Source: Cronobacter malonaticus LMG 23826 (GTDB lineage: Bacteria > Pseudomonadota > Gammaproteobacteria > Enterobacterales > Enterobacteriaceae). Taken from it: a stretch of DNA of 64,000 nt. Where the stretch lies: positions 2,294,001 to 2,358,000 of the forward strand of contig NZ_CP013940.1 in assembly GCF_001277215.2 (NCBI RefSeq), written 5' to 3'. The notes under the pieces were generated by a model. That model searched no databases, had not been told where the DNA came from, and worked only from the letters and a program-made list of their open reading frames with translations. The position numbers were made by a program, and so were the translations under genes. Below, piece after piece: positions 9,394-18,068 of this stretch. Position 1 is the first letter of the stretch; every line of letters starts with the position of its first letter.

Positions 9394-12300
9394 ACAATCA
9401 TCCCCAGAAGTGCCTGCAATGGATGGCGCACGCCGCTGCCCTCGATACGTTTCACCTGGCTGCGGCACGAATAGCCCGTGGCAAGGCAGCGCGTGCGCGG
9501 CAGCCGCTGCATCGCCTGGTGCCACGATAGCTCATAGATACCGAGCGAGTTGGCGTGGTTTTTCACCTCATGGCCGTACGTGCCTGCCATCCCGCAGCAG
9601 CCGACGTTCACGCCTTCAAGCTTCGCGCCGAATTTCGCGAAAATCGCGGCCCACTGCCCGGCGGTGCCCGGCAGCGCGGTCACTTCCGTACAGTGGCCAA
9701 AGAGATACCACGGCTCGCCACCGACCGGCGACGCCGGACGATCCGCCAGCGCCGTGGTGAGCCACTCATGCACCAGCTGCACGTGGAATTCGCCGCGCTC
9801 CGCGCCAAGCGTCTGCTTATATTCATCGCGATAGCAGAGCACCAGCGCCGGATCCACGCCCACCATCGGCATCCCGAGCGCCGCCACGCGGTTTAAGAAA
9901 TCAGCGGTTTTCCGCGCGGTGCGGGCGAAACGCTGGAGAAAGCCTTTGATGTGCTGCGCTTTGCCGTTCGGCGAGAACGGCAGCACCACCGGCTGGAAGC
10001 CGAGCTTTTCGCACAGCCGCACGAAATCGGCCACCACCTGCGCGTCGTAATAGCTGGTGAACGGATCCTGCACCACCAGCACGGTCCGGGCTTTTTCAGC
10101 CTCCGTGAGCCGTTCCAGCTCTTCCAGCGTCATGCCGGCGCTGCGATGCCCCACCAGTTGCTGTTGCAGCGTCGGCGTAGAGAGCAGCGGCAGGTCAACC
10201 ATGCCGATATGCCGTTCCGAGAGAGAACGCACCCACGGCTGGCTCATAAAGAAGTTGAAGGTTTTCGGCGCGCGGGCCATCAGCGGCGCGTAGCTTTCCA
10301 CCGTCGCTATCAGGTGGTCGCGCACCGGGCGCAGATAGCGCGTGTGGTAAAGCTGCAAAAAACGCGAGCGGAACTCCGGCACGTCGATTTTAATCGGGCA
10401 CTGGGTGGAGCAGGCTTTACAGGCGAGACAGCCGCTCATCGCCTCTTTCACCTCGTGCGAGAAATCATATTCACCGCGATCGGCGTGCCAGCTGTTGCGG
10501 GTGCGCTCAATGAGCGAGCGCAGGCTGGCGCGCTTTTGCGGCAGGGCTTTTTCGAGCGCCAGCGGGTCAACGCCGCGATCGGAGAGCAGCCGCAGCCACT
10601 CGCGCACCAGCGTCGCGCGCCCTTTCGGCGAGTGAATGCGATTGCTGGTGATTTTCATCGACGGGCACATCGGGCTTTTCACGTCAAAGTTAAAGCACAG
10701 GCCGTTGCCGTTGCATTCCATCGCGCCGCGCCAGGAGGTGCGCACCGCGAGCGGGATCTGGCGATCAAACGTGCCGCGTTTCACCGCGTCCACCTTCATC
10801 ATCGGCGCGTCGAGGCCATATGGCGCACAGATTTTACCGGGGTTCAGGCGGTTATCCGGGTCGAACGCCGCCTTGATGCGCCGCAGTTCGTCATACAGCG
10901 TTTCGCCGAAAAACGCCGGGCTGTATTCCGCACGAAAGCCTTTGCCGTGCTCGCCCCACAGCAGGCCACCATAGCGGGCGGTGAGCGCCACGACTTCATC
11001 GGAGATGCGCTTCATCAGGATTTCCTGCTGCGGATCGCACATATCCAGCGCCGGACGCACGTGCAGCACGCCCGCGTCCACATGGCCAAACATGCCGTAG
11101 CTCAGCCCGTGGCCATCCAGCAGCGCGCGGAACTCGGCGATGTAATCGGCGAGATGCTCCGGCGGCACGCAGGTGTCTTCGGCAAACGGAATCGGCTTGG
11201 CGAGCCCTTTGGCGTTACCGAGCAACCCGACTGCTTTTTTACGCATCGCGTAGATACGCTCGACGCCCGCGAGATCCCGGCAGACCTGCCAGCCGATAAT
11301 GCCGCCCTGCTCCTGCGCCATAAACTCATCAAGCCGCGCGCACAGCGCTTCAACGCGCTGGTCAATCAGCGCTTCGTCATCGCCCGCGAACTCCACGATA
11401 TTAAGACCGAGCATCGTTTTATCCGGCACATCGGTAATCAGCTCACGCACCGAATGCCAGACGATATCTTCACGCGCCAGGTTCAGCACGCGGGAATCGA
11501 CGGTTTCTACCGATAGCGCCTGCGCCTCGACCATAAACGGCGCGCTGCGCAGGGCGGAATCGAAAGAGTCATATTTGACGTTCACCAGGCGGCGCACTTT
11601 CGGCAGCGGCGTAATATCAAGCCGCGCTTCGGTGATAAACGCCAGCGTACCTTCCGATCCGCACAGAATGCGGGTCAGGTCGAATTCTGAAAGTGAGTCG
11701 TTAAAGACGTGGCGCAGATCGTAGCCGGTGAGGAAGCGGTTGAGCTTCGGAAACTTCTCCAGGATCAGCGCGCGCTGCTCGCGGCAGCGCTCCAGTACGG
11801 TGTGGTAAACGCGCCCGAGCGTGGTCTGGGCGCGGCCCAGCTCTTCGGCAAGCGCGGTCGGCATCGCCTGAGTATCCAGAATATCGCCGCCCAGCAGCAC
11901 CGCCCGCACGCCGAGCACGTGATCGGACGTTTTCCCGTACACCAGCGAGCCCTGCCCGGAGGCGTCGGTGTTGATCATCCCGCCAAGCGTGGCGCGGTTG
12001 CTGGTAGAAAGCTCCGGCGAGAAGAAATAGCCGAAGGGCTTCAGGTATTCGTTAAGCTGATCTTTGATAACGCCCGCTTCGACGCGCACCCAACCCTGCT
12101 CGGGGTTGATTTCAATAATGCGGTTCATGTAGCGCGACATATCGACGACGATCCCTTGATTCAGAGACTGGCCGTTGGTGCCGGTGCCGCCACCACGCGG
12201 GGTGAAAATAAGCGATTTAAAGCGCGGTTCGGCGGCAAGACGCGCCATCAGCGCCACATCGGCGGTGGAGCGGGGGAAAATCACCGCGTCGGGAAGGAAC

Positions 12301-12446
12301 TGGTAGATACTGTTGTCGGTCGCCATCGTAAGGCGATCGGCGTAGTTCGTGGCGGTATCGCCGGTAAAACCCTGTTGCTCCAGTGCCTGCAAAAAATTCA
12401 GCACCACCTGTACCAGCCCGGGTGCCTGAGAAATTTGTGGGATCAT
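9390..12446 (-). CDS. ydiJ: FAD/4Fe-4S oxidoreductase YdiJ (probable D-2-hydroxyacid dehydrogenase)
   Basis: Large fused flavoprotein and iron-sulfur oxidoreductase of 1018 aa. The N-terminal PCMH-type FAD-binding domain lies at about 45-270 ([13 protein letters not shown]) and is followed by a FAD-linked oxidase C-terminal domain to about 545. A ferredoxin-like cluster motif [14 protein letters not shown] lies near 665, and a C-terminal CCG domain contains [13 protein letters not shown]. Homologues have been linked to D-2-hydroxyglutarate or D-lactate oxidation; I infer D-2-hydroxyacid oxidation from the architecture and cannot fix the substrate. It is co-transcribed with menI and divergent from ydiK. 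Confidence 0.93.
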   Translation of the reverse strand: MIPQISQAPGLVQVVLNFLQALEQQGFTGDTATNYADRLTMATDNSIYQFLPDAVIFPRSTADVALMARLAAEPRFKSLIFTPRGGGTGTNGQSLNQGIVVDMSRYMNRIIEINPEQGWVRVEAGVIKDQLNEYLKPFGYFFSPELSTSNRATLGGMINTDASGQGSLVYGKTSDHVLGVRAVLLGGDILDTQAMPTALAEELGRAQTTLGRVYHTVLERCREQRALILEKFPKLNRFLTGYDLRHVFNDSLSEFDLTRILCGSEGTLAFITEARLDITPLPKVRRLVNVKYDSFDSALRSAPFMVEAQALSVETVDSRVLNLAREDIVWHSVRELITDVPDKTMLGLNIVEFAGDDEALIDQRVEALCARLDEFMAQEQGGIIGWQVCRDLAGVERIYAMRKKAVGLLGNAKGLAKPIPFAEDTCVPPEHLADYIAEFRALLDGHGLSYGMFGHVDAGVLHVRPALDMCDPQQEILMKRISDEVVALTARYGGLLWGEHGKGFRAEYSPAFFGETLYDELRRIKAAFDPDNRLNPGKICAPYGLDAPMMKVDAVKRGTFDRQIPLAVRTSWRGAMECNGNGLCFNFDVKSPMCPSMKITSNRIHSPKGRATLVREWLRLLSDRGVDPLALEKALPQKRASLRSLIERTRNSWHADRGEYDFSHEVKEAMSGCLACKACSTQCPIKIDVPEFRSRFLQLYHTRYLRPVRDHLIATVESYAPLMARAPKTFNFFMSQPWVRSLSERHIGMVDLPLLSTPTLQQQLVGHRSAGMTLEELERLTEAEKARTVLVVQDPFTSYYDAQVVADFVRLCEKLGFQPVVLPFSPNGKAQHIKGFLQRFARTARKTADFLNRVAALGMPMVGVDPALVLCYRDEYKQTLGAERGEFHVQLVHEWLTTALADRPASPVGGEPWYLFGHCTEVTALPGTAGQWAAIFAKFGAKLEGVNVGCCGMAGTYGHEVKNHANSLGIYELSWHQAMQRLPRTRCLATGYSCRSQVKRIEGSGVRHPLQALLGMIV

Positions 12447-12660
12447 GGATCCTGAACCTGCCTGACAATGAGATGTTGGAAGTTATCGTTTGCGTTGTGC
12501 CTTCAAGGTTGTATCACATTTTTATATGTCATGCCTGCCAGAAATGCTCCCGGCGTGCGGCTATCCAAATGCGCGGAAATCACTCATCATAAGAGCGCCC
12601 CGCATGGGGCGGGAACGCCCTTTTGGGCGTAACGCGAATGACAAAAGGTGAATGTGGTTT

Positions 12661-13779
12661 ATGGTAAAACTTCGACAGCCCATGGACGTGCCGCAAATTC
12701 TGCTGTCCGTGTTGTTTCTCTCGGTCATGATCATCGCCTGCCTGTGGATTGTGCAGCCCTTTATTCTGGGGTTCGCCTGGGCAGGAACGGTGGTTATCGC
12801 CACCTGGCCGCTGTTGCTGCGGCTGCAGAAGATGCTGTGGGGCAGACGCTCACTCGCCGTCCTGGTGATGGTGCTTATTCTTATCATGCTGTTTGTGATC
12901 CCGGTGGCGCTGCTGGTTAACAGTCTCGTGGACAGCAGCGGGCCGTTTATCCACTGGCTTAGCTCCGGGAAGATGACAATTCCGGATCTGGCCTGGCTTA
13001 ACAGCATCCCCTATATCGGCAATAAACTTTATCTCGGCTGGCACAATCTCGTGGAGAGCGGCGGCTCGGCCATTATGGCGAAAGTGCGTCCGTATCTTGG
13101 CACGACGACCGGCTGGTTCATCGGACAGGCCGCGCATCTGGGCAGACTGCTGATGCACTGCGGCCTGATGCTGCTGTTCAGCGCCCTGCTTTACTGGCGC
13201 GGCGAACAGGTGGCGTATGGCATCCGGCATTTCGCCATTCGTCTTGCCTCGAAGCGCGGCGACGCGGCCGTGCTGCTGGCAGGCCAGGCGATCCGCGCCG
13301 TGGCGCTCGGCGTGGTGGTTACGGCGCTGGTACAGGGCGTGCTGGGCGGTATCGGGCTGGCGATTTCCGGCATCCCTTATGCCACGCTGCTGACGGTCGT
13401 GATGATCTTAAGCTGCCTGGTACAGCTTGGGCCGCTGCCGGTGCTGGTTCCGGCGATTATCTGGCTCTACTGGAGCGGCGATGCCACCTGGGGCACCGTG
13501 CTGCTTATCTGGAGCGCCGTGGTCGGTACGCTCGATAACATTATCCGCCCGGTGCTTATCCGCATGGGTGCCGATCTACCGATGGTGTTGATCCTCTCAG
13601 GCGTTATCGGCGGGCTGATCGCGTTCGGCATGATTGGCCTGTTTATCGGCCCGGTATTGCTGGCGGTCTCGTGGCGACTGTTCTCCGTCTGGGTACGTGA
13701 AGCGCCGCTGCCGGAGGATGATTCAGAAACGGTGATCGAAGCGCTCGAAGAGAGCGACAAAGAGAAAACGGCACAGTAA
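12661..13779 (+). CDS. ydiK: AI-2E family inner-membrane transporter YdiK
   Basis: Polytopic inner-membrane protein of the AI-2E/PerM exporter family, 372 aa, with about seven or eight hydrophobic segments. Residues around LPVLVPAIIWLYWSGD and GVIGGLIAFGMIGLFIGPVLLAV are family hallmarks. I chose the ATG at 12661 over one nine bases upstream because the AAAGGTG ribosome site at about 12644-12650 is better spaced and the N-terminus then matches E. coli YdiK. The substrate is unknown. Confidence 0.92.
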   Translation: MVKLRQPMDVPQILLSVLFLSVMIIACLWIVQPFILGFAWAGTVVIATWPLLLRLQKMLWGRRSLAVLVMVLILIMLFVIPVALLVNSLVDSSGPFIHWLSSGKMTIPDLAWLNSIPYIGNKLYLGWHNLVESGGSAIMAKVRPYLGTTTGWFIGQAAHLGRLLMHCGLMLLFSALLYWRGEQVAYGIRHFAIRLASKRGDAAVLLAGQAIRAVALGVVVTALVQGVLGGIGLAISGIPYATLLTVVMILSCLVQLGPLPVLVPAIIWLYWSGDATWGTVLLIWSAVVGTLDNIIRPVLIRMGADLPMVLILSGVIGGLIAFGMIGLFIGPVLLAVSWRLFSVWVREAPLPEDDSETVIEALEESDKEKTAQ

Positions 13780-13785
13780 AAATGC

Positions 13786-13806
13786 AGGCGGGGAAACCCG
13801 CCTTTT
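13786..13806 (+). terminator. Rho-independent terminator after ydiK
   Basis: A 7-bp GC-rich stem AGGCGGG/CCCGCCT with a GAAA tetraloop and a short T run lies six nucleotides after the ydiK stop. Confidence 0.85.
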
Positions 13807-13913
13807 ACTTAAGTATTGCTTATTAATTATTTCTCTTCCCTACTGGTCAGACCCGTGATTTATCGTAAATCCCGTGGTTTGAGTCTTTAATAATTCATTA
13901 ACGCTGAACTATT

Positions 13914-13961
13914 GAGACGAATCTGATCGACGCTAAAAATGGATAAGCCTACTATTAATCC
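13914..13961 (+). promoter_or_regulatory. rprA promoter with RcsB box
   Basis: A GAGACGAATCTGATCGACG element at 13914-13932 matches the RcsB-binding region known upstream of E. coli rprA. A -10 hexamer TACTAT lies at 13950-13955, seven nucleotides before the RprA start. Rcs phosphorelay activation of rprA is established in E. coli; applying it here is by sequence similarity. Confidence 0.75.
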
Positions 13962-14067
13962 ACGGTTATAAATCAACGCCTTGATTTATAAACATGGAAA
14001 TCCCCTGAGTGAAACAACGAATTGCTGTGTGTAGTCTTTGCCCATCTCCCACGATGGGCTTTTTTTT
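13962..14067 (+). ncRNA. rprA: Small regulatory RNA RprA
   Basis: Hfq-dependent sRNA of about 106 nt that activates rpoS translation and connects the Rcs envelope-stress system to the general stress response. The 5' stem (AAATCA...TGATTTATAA) differs slightly from E. coli in its loop. The central block GGAAATCCCCTGAGTGAAAC and onwards, and the terminal hairpin CCCATC/GATGGG with seven Ts, are essentially identical to the E. coli RNA as I remember it. The position just after ydiK is also the E. coli position. Its 3' end is only 17 bp from the stop of the convergent GH3 gene. Confidence 0.95.
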
Positions 14068-14084
14068 ATTCTGTGACTGGTTAA

Positions 14085-16454
14085 TTATTGCTCAATATTG
14101 CACTCACTCACCATGCGCCAGCTATTTCCGAGCGTGTGCGTTTCCCCTTCCACTGTTACCGTGCAGCGGCTGCGAATATCGCCGCTGTTAGCGCCGACGC
14201 GGATTTCAAACTCGCCAGGCTCGACAATGCGAACGCCATCGCGGCTCGTGAAATTGAGCATATCGACAGGGATGCGGAACGTGACGCACGCGCTCTCGCC
14301 AGCCGCAAGTGATACCCGCCCGAAGGCTTTCAGCTCCTGCACCGGCCGCACCAGCGACGCCACTTTATCGCGCACATAAAGCTGCACCACCTCGCTGCCC
14401 GGCTGCGTACCGCTGTTGGTGACGGTGACAGATGCCTCAACATCGCCGTCCATCGGCACCCGCGCCTGCGCTATCTCCAGCTCACCGTAGCGGAACGTCG
14501 TCCAGGTTTTGCCATAGCCGAACGGGTAGCGCGAGCCGAAGTGAAACGCGTAAGGCGTGCCGCCGCTCTTGAGCTTGTGGTTGTAATAGTAAGGCATCGC
14601 GCCTGCGCTTTTAGGCACCGACACAACCAGCCTGCCCTGCGGCTCGTGCTTCCCGGTCAGCAGATCCGCAATTGCGTGGCCGCCCTCCTGCCCCGGCGCC
14701 CAGGCCATCACCCACGCCGCGACGCATGATTCCAGCCCGCCCAGGTGATAAGGCCGCCCGCCGGTCATCACGACCACCACCGGTTTGCCTGCCTCCACCA
14801 GCGCCTCCAGTAGCTGTTGCTGCACGCCCGGCAGTTGCAGGCTGTCGGTGTCAGAGCCTTCGCCCACGGTGCCGCTCTGGAAAAGCCCGGAGAGATCGCC
14901 CACAAACGCCAGCACTACGTCGCTTTCGGTGGCAAGCCGCACCGCCTCCGGGATCAATGATGTGTCGTCAGAGACCGGCGACTGCTGCATCGGTTTTTCG
15001 CCGCTGTCACCGGGGAAGACCGGCGCGCCCGCCATGCGCTTTTCAATGATATGGCACCCTTTCGCGTAACCGGTCAGCGCGATGCCAGGCTGTTCGCGCA
15101 GCGCTGCCAGCGGCGTCGTCACCTGGCTGGTCTGCTCCAGCATGTCGCTGATAATGAGATGCACCGGAAAGCTGTAGCCGCTCAGCAGCGCCAGCGGATC
15201 GTCCGCCGTCGGCCCGACAACCGCCACGCGCGGCGTGCCTTTAAGCGGCAACACGCCATTATTTTCAAGCAACGTCAGGGAACGCGCTGCTACCTCACGG
15301 GCAATGCGGCGCGTGTCGTCGCTTTGCAGCACAATGTCGTTCTCATCGGCGTAAGGATGTTCAAACAGCCCAAGACGGAATTTCTCCGCCAGCACGCGCG
15401 CGACAATTTCATCAACTTTTTCCATCGTTATCAGTCCGCGCTCCAGCGCCTGTGCCAGATGACGCGCGCAGTCATCTTTCGGCAGCTCGATATCCAGACC
15501 TGCGTTAAAGGCGAGCGCCGCCGAGTGCGCCGCGTCCTGCGCCACGCCGTGATGCTGATGCAGCAGGCTCACGCCGCCGTAGTCGGCGACAATAATGCCG
15601 TCGAAGCCCCACTGCTCGCGCAGCACTTTAGTGAGGAGGAAATCATCGGCGTGCGTCGGCACGTTGTCGATATCGTGGTAAGCGGGCATCACTGAACCGG
15701 CGTGTGCGAGCTTCACCGCCATCTCAAACGGCAGCAGGAAGGTATCACTCAGCTCGCAAAAGCCGAGATGCACCGGCGCATGGTTGCGCGCGCCCTCGCT
15801 GAACGAGTGGCCGACATAGTGTTTCAGCGTCGCCAGCAGGTCGCGCTTTGGCCCCTGCAACCCTTTCACATAGTGCGTCGCCATCAGCCCCACCAGCCAC
15901 GGATCTTCGCCGAACGTCTCTTCCGTGCGGCCCCAGCGCACGTCACGCGAGACATCCAGCACGGGTGCCAGCCCCTGATGGCAGCCGACAGCCCGCGCTT
16001 CCTGGCCTATCGCCTGCGCGGCCTGCTCCACCAGTGCCGGGTCCCAGGTCGAGCCGTAGTTGAGCGATGAGGGGAACAGCGTCGCGTCTTTACATAACAG
16101 CCCCACCAGGCACTCTTCGTGGAACATGGCCGGGATGCCAAGCCGCGTCTCTTCCACCAGCATACGCTGTAGCCGGTTGGCGGCGCGCACGCCTTCACGC
16201 GGTGCGACGATATGCGTGCCGAGCGGGCGCGTTATCTGCCCCGCGCCGCGTTTCAGCCGCTCCGCCAGGGCCGCCTGCTGGGTGGCCCCGGAAAACTCAT
16301 CGCTCAGGTCGGTGCGTTCCCGGTGATCGCCGTCCGGCGACAACACCAGCCAGTAAGCGTGCATCTGGGCGAATTTCTCCTCCGGCGTCATGCGGGCGAG
16401 CAAATCGGCGACGCGTTCAGCCACCGGACGGGTTGGGTCCTTATAGATTGTCAT
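14085..16454 (-). CDS. Glycoside hydrolase family 3 (beta-glucosidase/beta-xylosidase)
   Basis: Cytoplasmic GH3 enzyme of 789 aa with no signal peptide. The N-terminal TIM barrel is followed by an alpha/beta sandwich domain (about 395-600) and a C-terminal fibronectin-III-like domain (about 660-780). The nucleophile is Asp291 in IIVADYGGVS; substrate-site motifs KHYVGHS and MPAYHDIDNVP are present. The latter resembles bacterial beta-xylosidase-type GH3 proteins, but sequence alone does not fix glucose versus xylose. The start lies three nucleotides after the stop of the upstream sugar transporter gene, so the pair forms one operon importing and cleaving a beta-glycoside. A phosphorylated substrate is unlikely because the partner is a cation symporter, not a PTS. 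Confidence 0.92.
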   Translation of the reverse strand: MTIYKDPTRPVAERVADLLARMTPEEKFAQMHAYWLVLSPDGDHRERTDLSDEFSGATQQAALAERLKRGAGQITRPLGTHIVAPREGVRAANRLQRMLVEETRLGIPAMFHEECLVGLLCKDATLFPSSLNYGSTWDPALVEQAAQAIGQEARAVGCHQGLAPVLDVSRDVRWGRTEETFGEDPWLVGLMATHYVKGLQGPKRDLLATLKHYVGHSFSEGARNHAPVHLGFCELSDTFLLPFEMAVKLAHAGSVMPAYHDIDNVPTHADDFLLTKVLREQWGFDGIIVADYGGVSLLHQHHGVAQDAAHSAALAFNAGLDIELPKDDCARHLAQALERGLITMEKVDEIVARVLAEKFRLGLFEHPYADENDIVLQSDDTRRIAREVAARSLTLLENNGVLPLKGTPRVAVVGPTADDPLALLSGYSFPVHLIISDMLEQTSQVTTPLAALREQPGIALTGYAKGCHIIEKRMAGAPVFPGDSGEKPMQQSPVSDDTSLIPEAVRLATESDVVLAFVGDLSGLFQSGTVGEGSDTDSLQLPGVQQQLLEALVEAGKPVVVVMTGGRPYHLGGLESCVAAWVMAWAPGQEGGHAIADLLTGKHEPQGRLVVSVPKSAGAMPYYYNHKLKSGGTPYAFHFGSRYPFGYGKTWTTFRYGELEIAQARVPMDGDVEASVTVTNSGTQPGSEVVQLYVRDKVASLVRPVQELKAFGRVSLAAGESACVTFRIPVDMLNFTSRDGVRIVEPGEFEIRVGANSGDIRSRCTVTVEGETHTLGNSWRMVSECNIEQ

Positions 16455-16457
16455 CGG

Positions 16458-17846
16458 TTACTCCTGAATAGCAGGCTTGAGAGAGGGGGTGTCTTCACGC
16501 AACTGGCGTTTTTGCACCAGCTCCGCGGCGATGGCGGCCACGCGGCGGCTGCTGAGCTGATAGAAGCAGAGCAGCAGCGCCATCAGTAAAAAGAGCGCGC
16601 ACGGGATGAGCGTGAACAGCGCGTTAATGGTGGTCAGCACGCTGGCGCTCTGGGTCGCCTGGTTTGGCAGGTAATCGACCATGCCGAGGATCCAGCCCAC
16701 CACGGCCCCGCCGAGCGCCAGGCCCAGCTTGATGGCGAACAGCGCGGTAGAGAAGACCAGGCCGTCGAGGCGACGCCCGCTGCGGTGCTCTTCGTAATCC
16801 ACCACGTCGGAAAACATGGTCCACTGCAGCGGCGTGGTCAGGTTCTGAATAAAGCTAAAGACAATATTGATGGCGAAAATTAACCAGACGGCGGTTGGGG
16901 GAATAAAGAATATCAGCGCGGCGAGAACCACGAAGCTAATAATCGTCCACTGGTAGGAACGCACGCGGTCATATTTCCCGAGCAGGCGCTCTGATAATAA
17001 CGCACCGGTAAGATTCGCCACCATGCCGGAGACAATAAATACAAACACCAAATCCGGGCGCAGCAGAACATATTTCACGTAATACATGGTGGCGGAGCCG
17101 CGCGTCACCACCGCCGTTAATAATAAAATATTGAACAGAAATATGATGCGCCACTGGCTGTTGGCCGCCAGCAATTTTAAATCTTTAAGCATGGAACTAC
17201 TGGCGTCATTCACCGGCAGATAGCGCTCGCGGGTCATGAAAAAACAGCAGAAAAAGAGCACCACGCCCAGTAATCCCATCAGCCCCATCGCGTAGAAATA
17301 GCCTTTCTGCGCGTTACCGCTGCCGAGCCAGTCCACCATCGGCAGCGCTATCACGGTGACGATAAGCCCGCCGATAAACGACAGCCCAAAGCGCCAGGAT
17401 TGCAGGGAATGGCGCTCGCGCGGGTCCATGGTCAGCGAGCCGGGCATCGCGCAGTACGGGACGTTAATCGCCGAATAGACGAGGCTCAGCAGGCTGTAAG
17501 TGACGCAGGCGTATACAATTTTGGTGGTTTCGCTCGCCTGCGGCACATAGAAGGTAATCAGGCAGCTGGCGCCAAACGGAATGGCGAACCAGAGCAGCCA
17601 CGGGCGAAAGCGGCCATAGCGGGTGCGGGTGCGGTCCACCAGCGCGCCGATGCAGGGATCGACAAATGCGTCCACCGCCCTGACCAGTAAAAACATGGTG
17701 CCCATAATCGCGGCGGGCAGACCGAAAACATCGGTATAGAAATACGCGAGAAATAGCGTGGCGGTTTGCCAGACCAGCGCGCTCGCCATATCGCCTAAGC
17801 CGTATCCTATTTTATCTTTTGTCGTAAGAGCAGAGGTGAGGTTCAT
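16458..17846 (-). CDS. GPH-family glycoside:cation symporter
   Basis: Twelve-segment inner-membrane symporter of the glycoside-pentoside-hexuronide family (MelB/XynT-like), 462 aa. The family features LGDMASALVWQTATLFLAYFYTDVFG near the N-terminus, DRTRTRYGRFRPWLLW in the 2-3 loop and FSDVVDYEEHRSGRRLDGLVFS in the C-terminal half are clear. The open frame extends 33 codons upstream, but the ATG at 17846 gives the normal family N-terminus. It is the first gene of the operon with the GH3 glycosidase. No regulator gene is adjacent. Confidence 0.92.
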   Translation of the reverse strand: MNLTSALTTKDKIGYGLGDMASALVWQTATLFLAYFYTDVFGLPAAIMGTMFLLVRAVDAFVDPCIGALVDRTRTRYGRFRPWLLWFAIPFGASCLITFYVPQASETTKIVYACVTYSLLSLVYSAINVPYCAMPGSLTMDPRERHSLQSWRFGLSFIGGLIVTVIALPMVDWLGSGNAQKGYFYAMGLMGLLGVVLFFCCFFMTRERYLPVNDASSSMLKDLKLLAANSQWRIIFLFNILLLTAVVTRGSATMYYVKYVLLRPDLVFVFIVSGMVANLTGALLSERLLGKYDRVRSYQWTIISFVVLAALIFFIPPTAVWLIFAINIVFSFIQNLTTPLQWTMFSDVVDYEEHRSGRRLDGLVFSTALFAIKLGLALGGAVVGWILGMVDYLPNQATQSASVLTTINALFTLIPCALFLLMALLLCFYQLSSRRVAAIAAELVQKRQLREDTPSLKPAIQE

Positions 17847-18027
17847 TATTATTGGCCTTATCAACGTTAGAAAGCGTGTTTCTCGCACGCAAACCACGGG
17901 TGCGATATCAGGCCTAAGTATTGTGAACGCACCGCCCCCCAACAATTGCAGAAATCCACAGCCAGTTTATGATTTTTTGCTTTTTCCCGTATTTGTGATG
18001 TGGTGCAAATTACCCGTTGCAAATAAA

Positions 18028-18049
18028 AAACCCGCCATCAGGCGGGTTT
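18028..18049 (-). terminator. Rho-independent terminator after ppsA
   Basis: Stem AAACCCGCC/GGCGGGTTT with an ATCA-containing loop, followed on the minus strand by a T run, lies about 20 nt past the ppsA stop. Confidence 0.88.
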
Positions 18050-18068
18050 GAAAATATATTCCGGAGCG

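Noticed and set aside
9951..11516. 521-codon open frame antisense to ydiJ
   Set aside because: Shadow of ydiJ codon usage; low-complexity Arg/His/Gln-rich translation and no recognisable domain.
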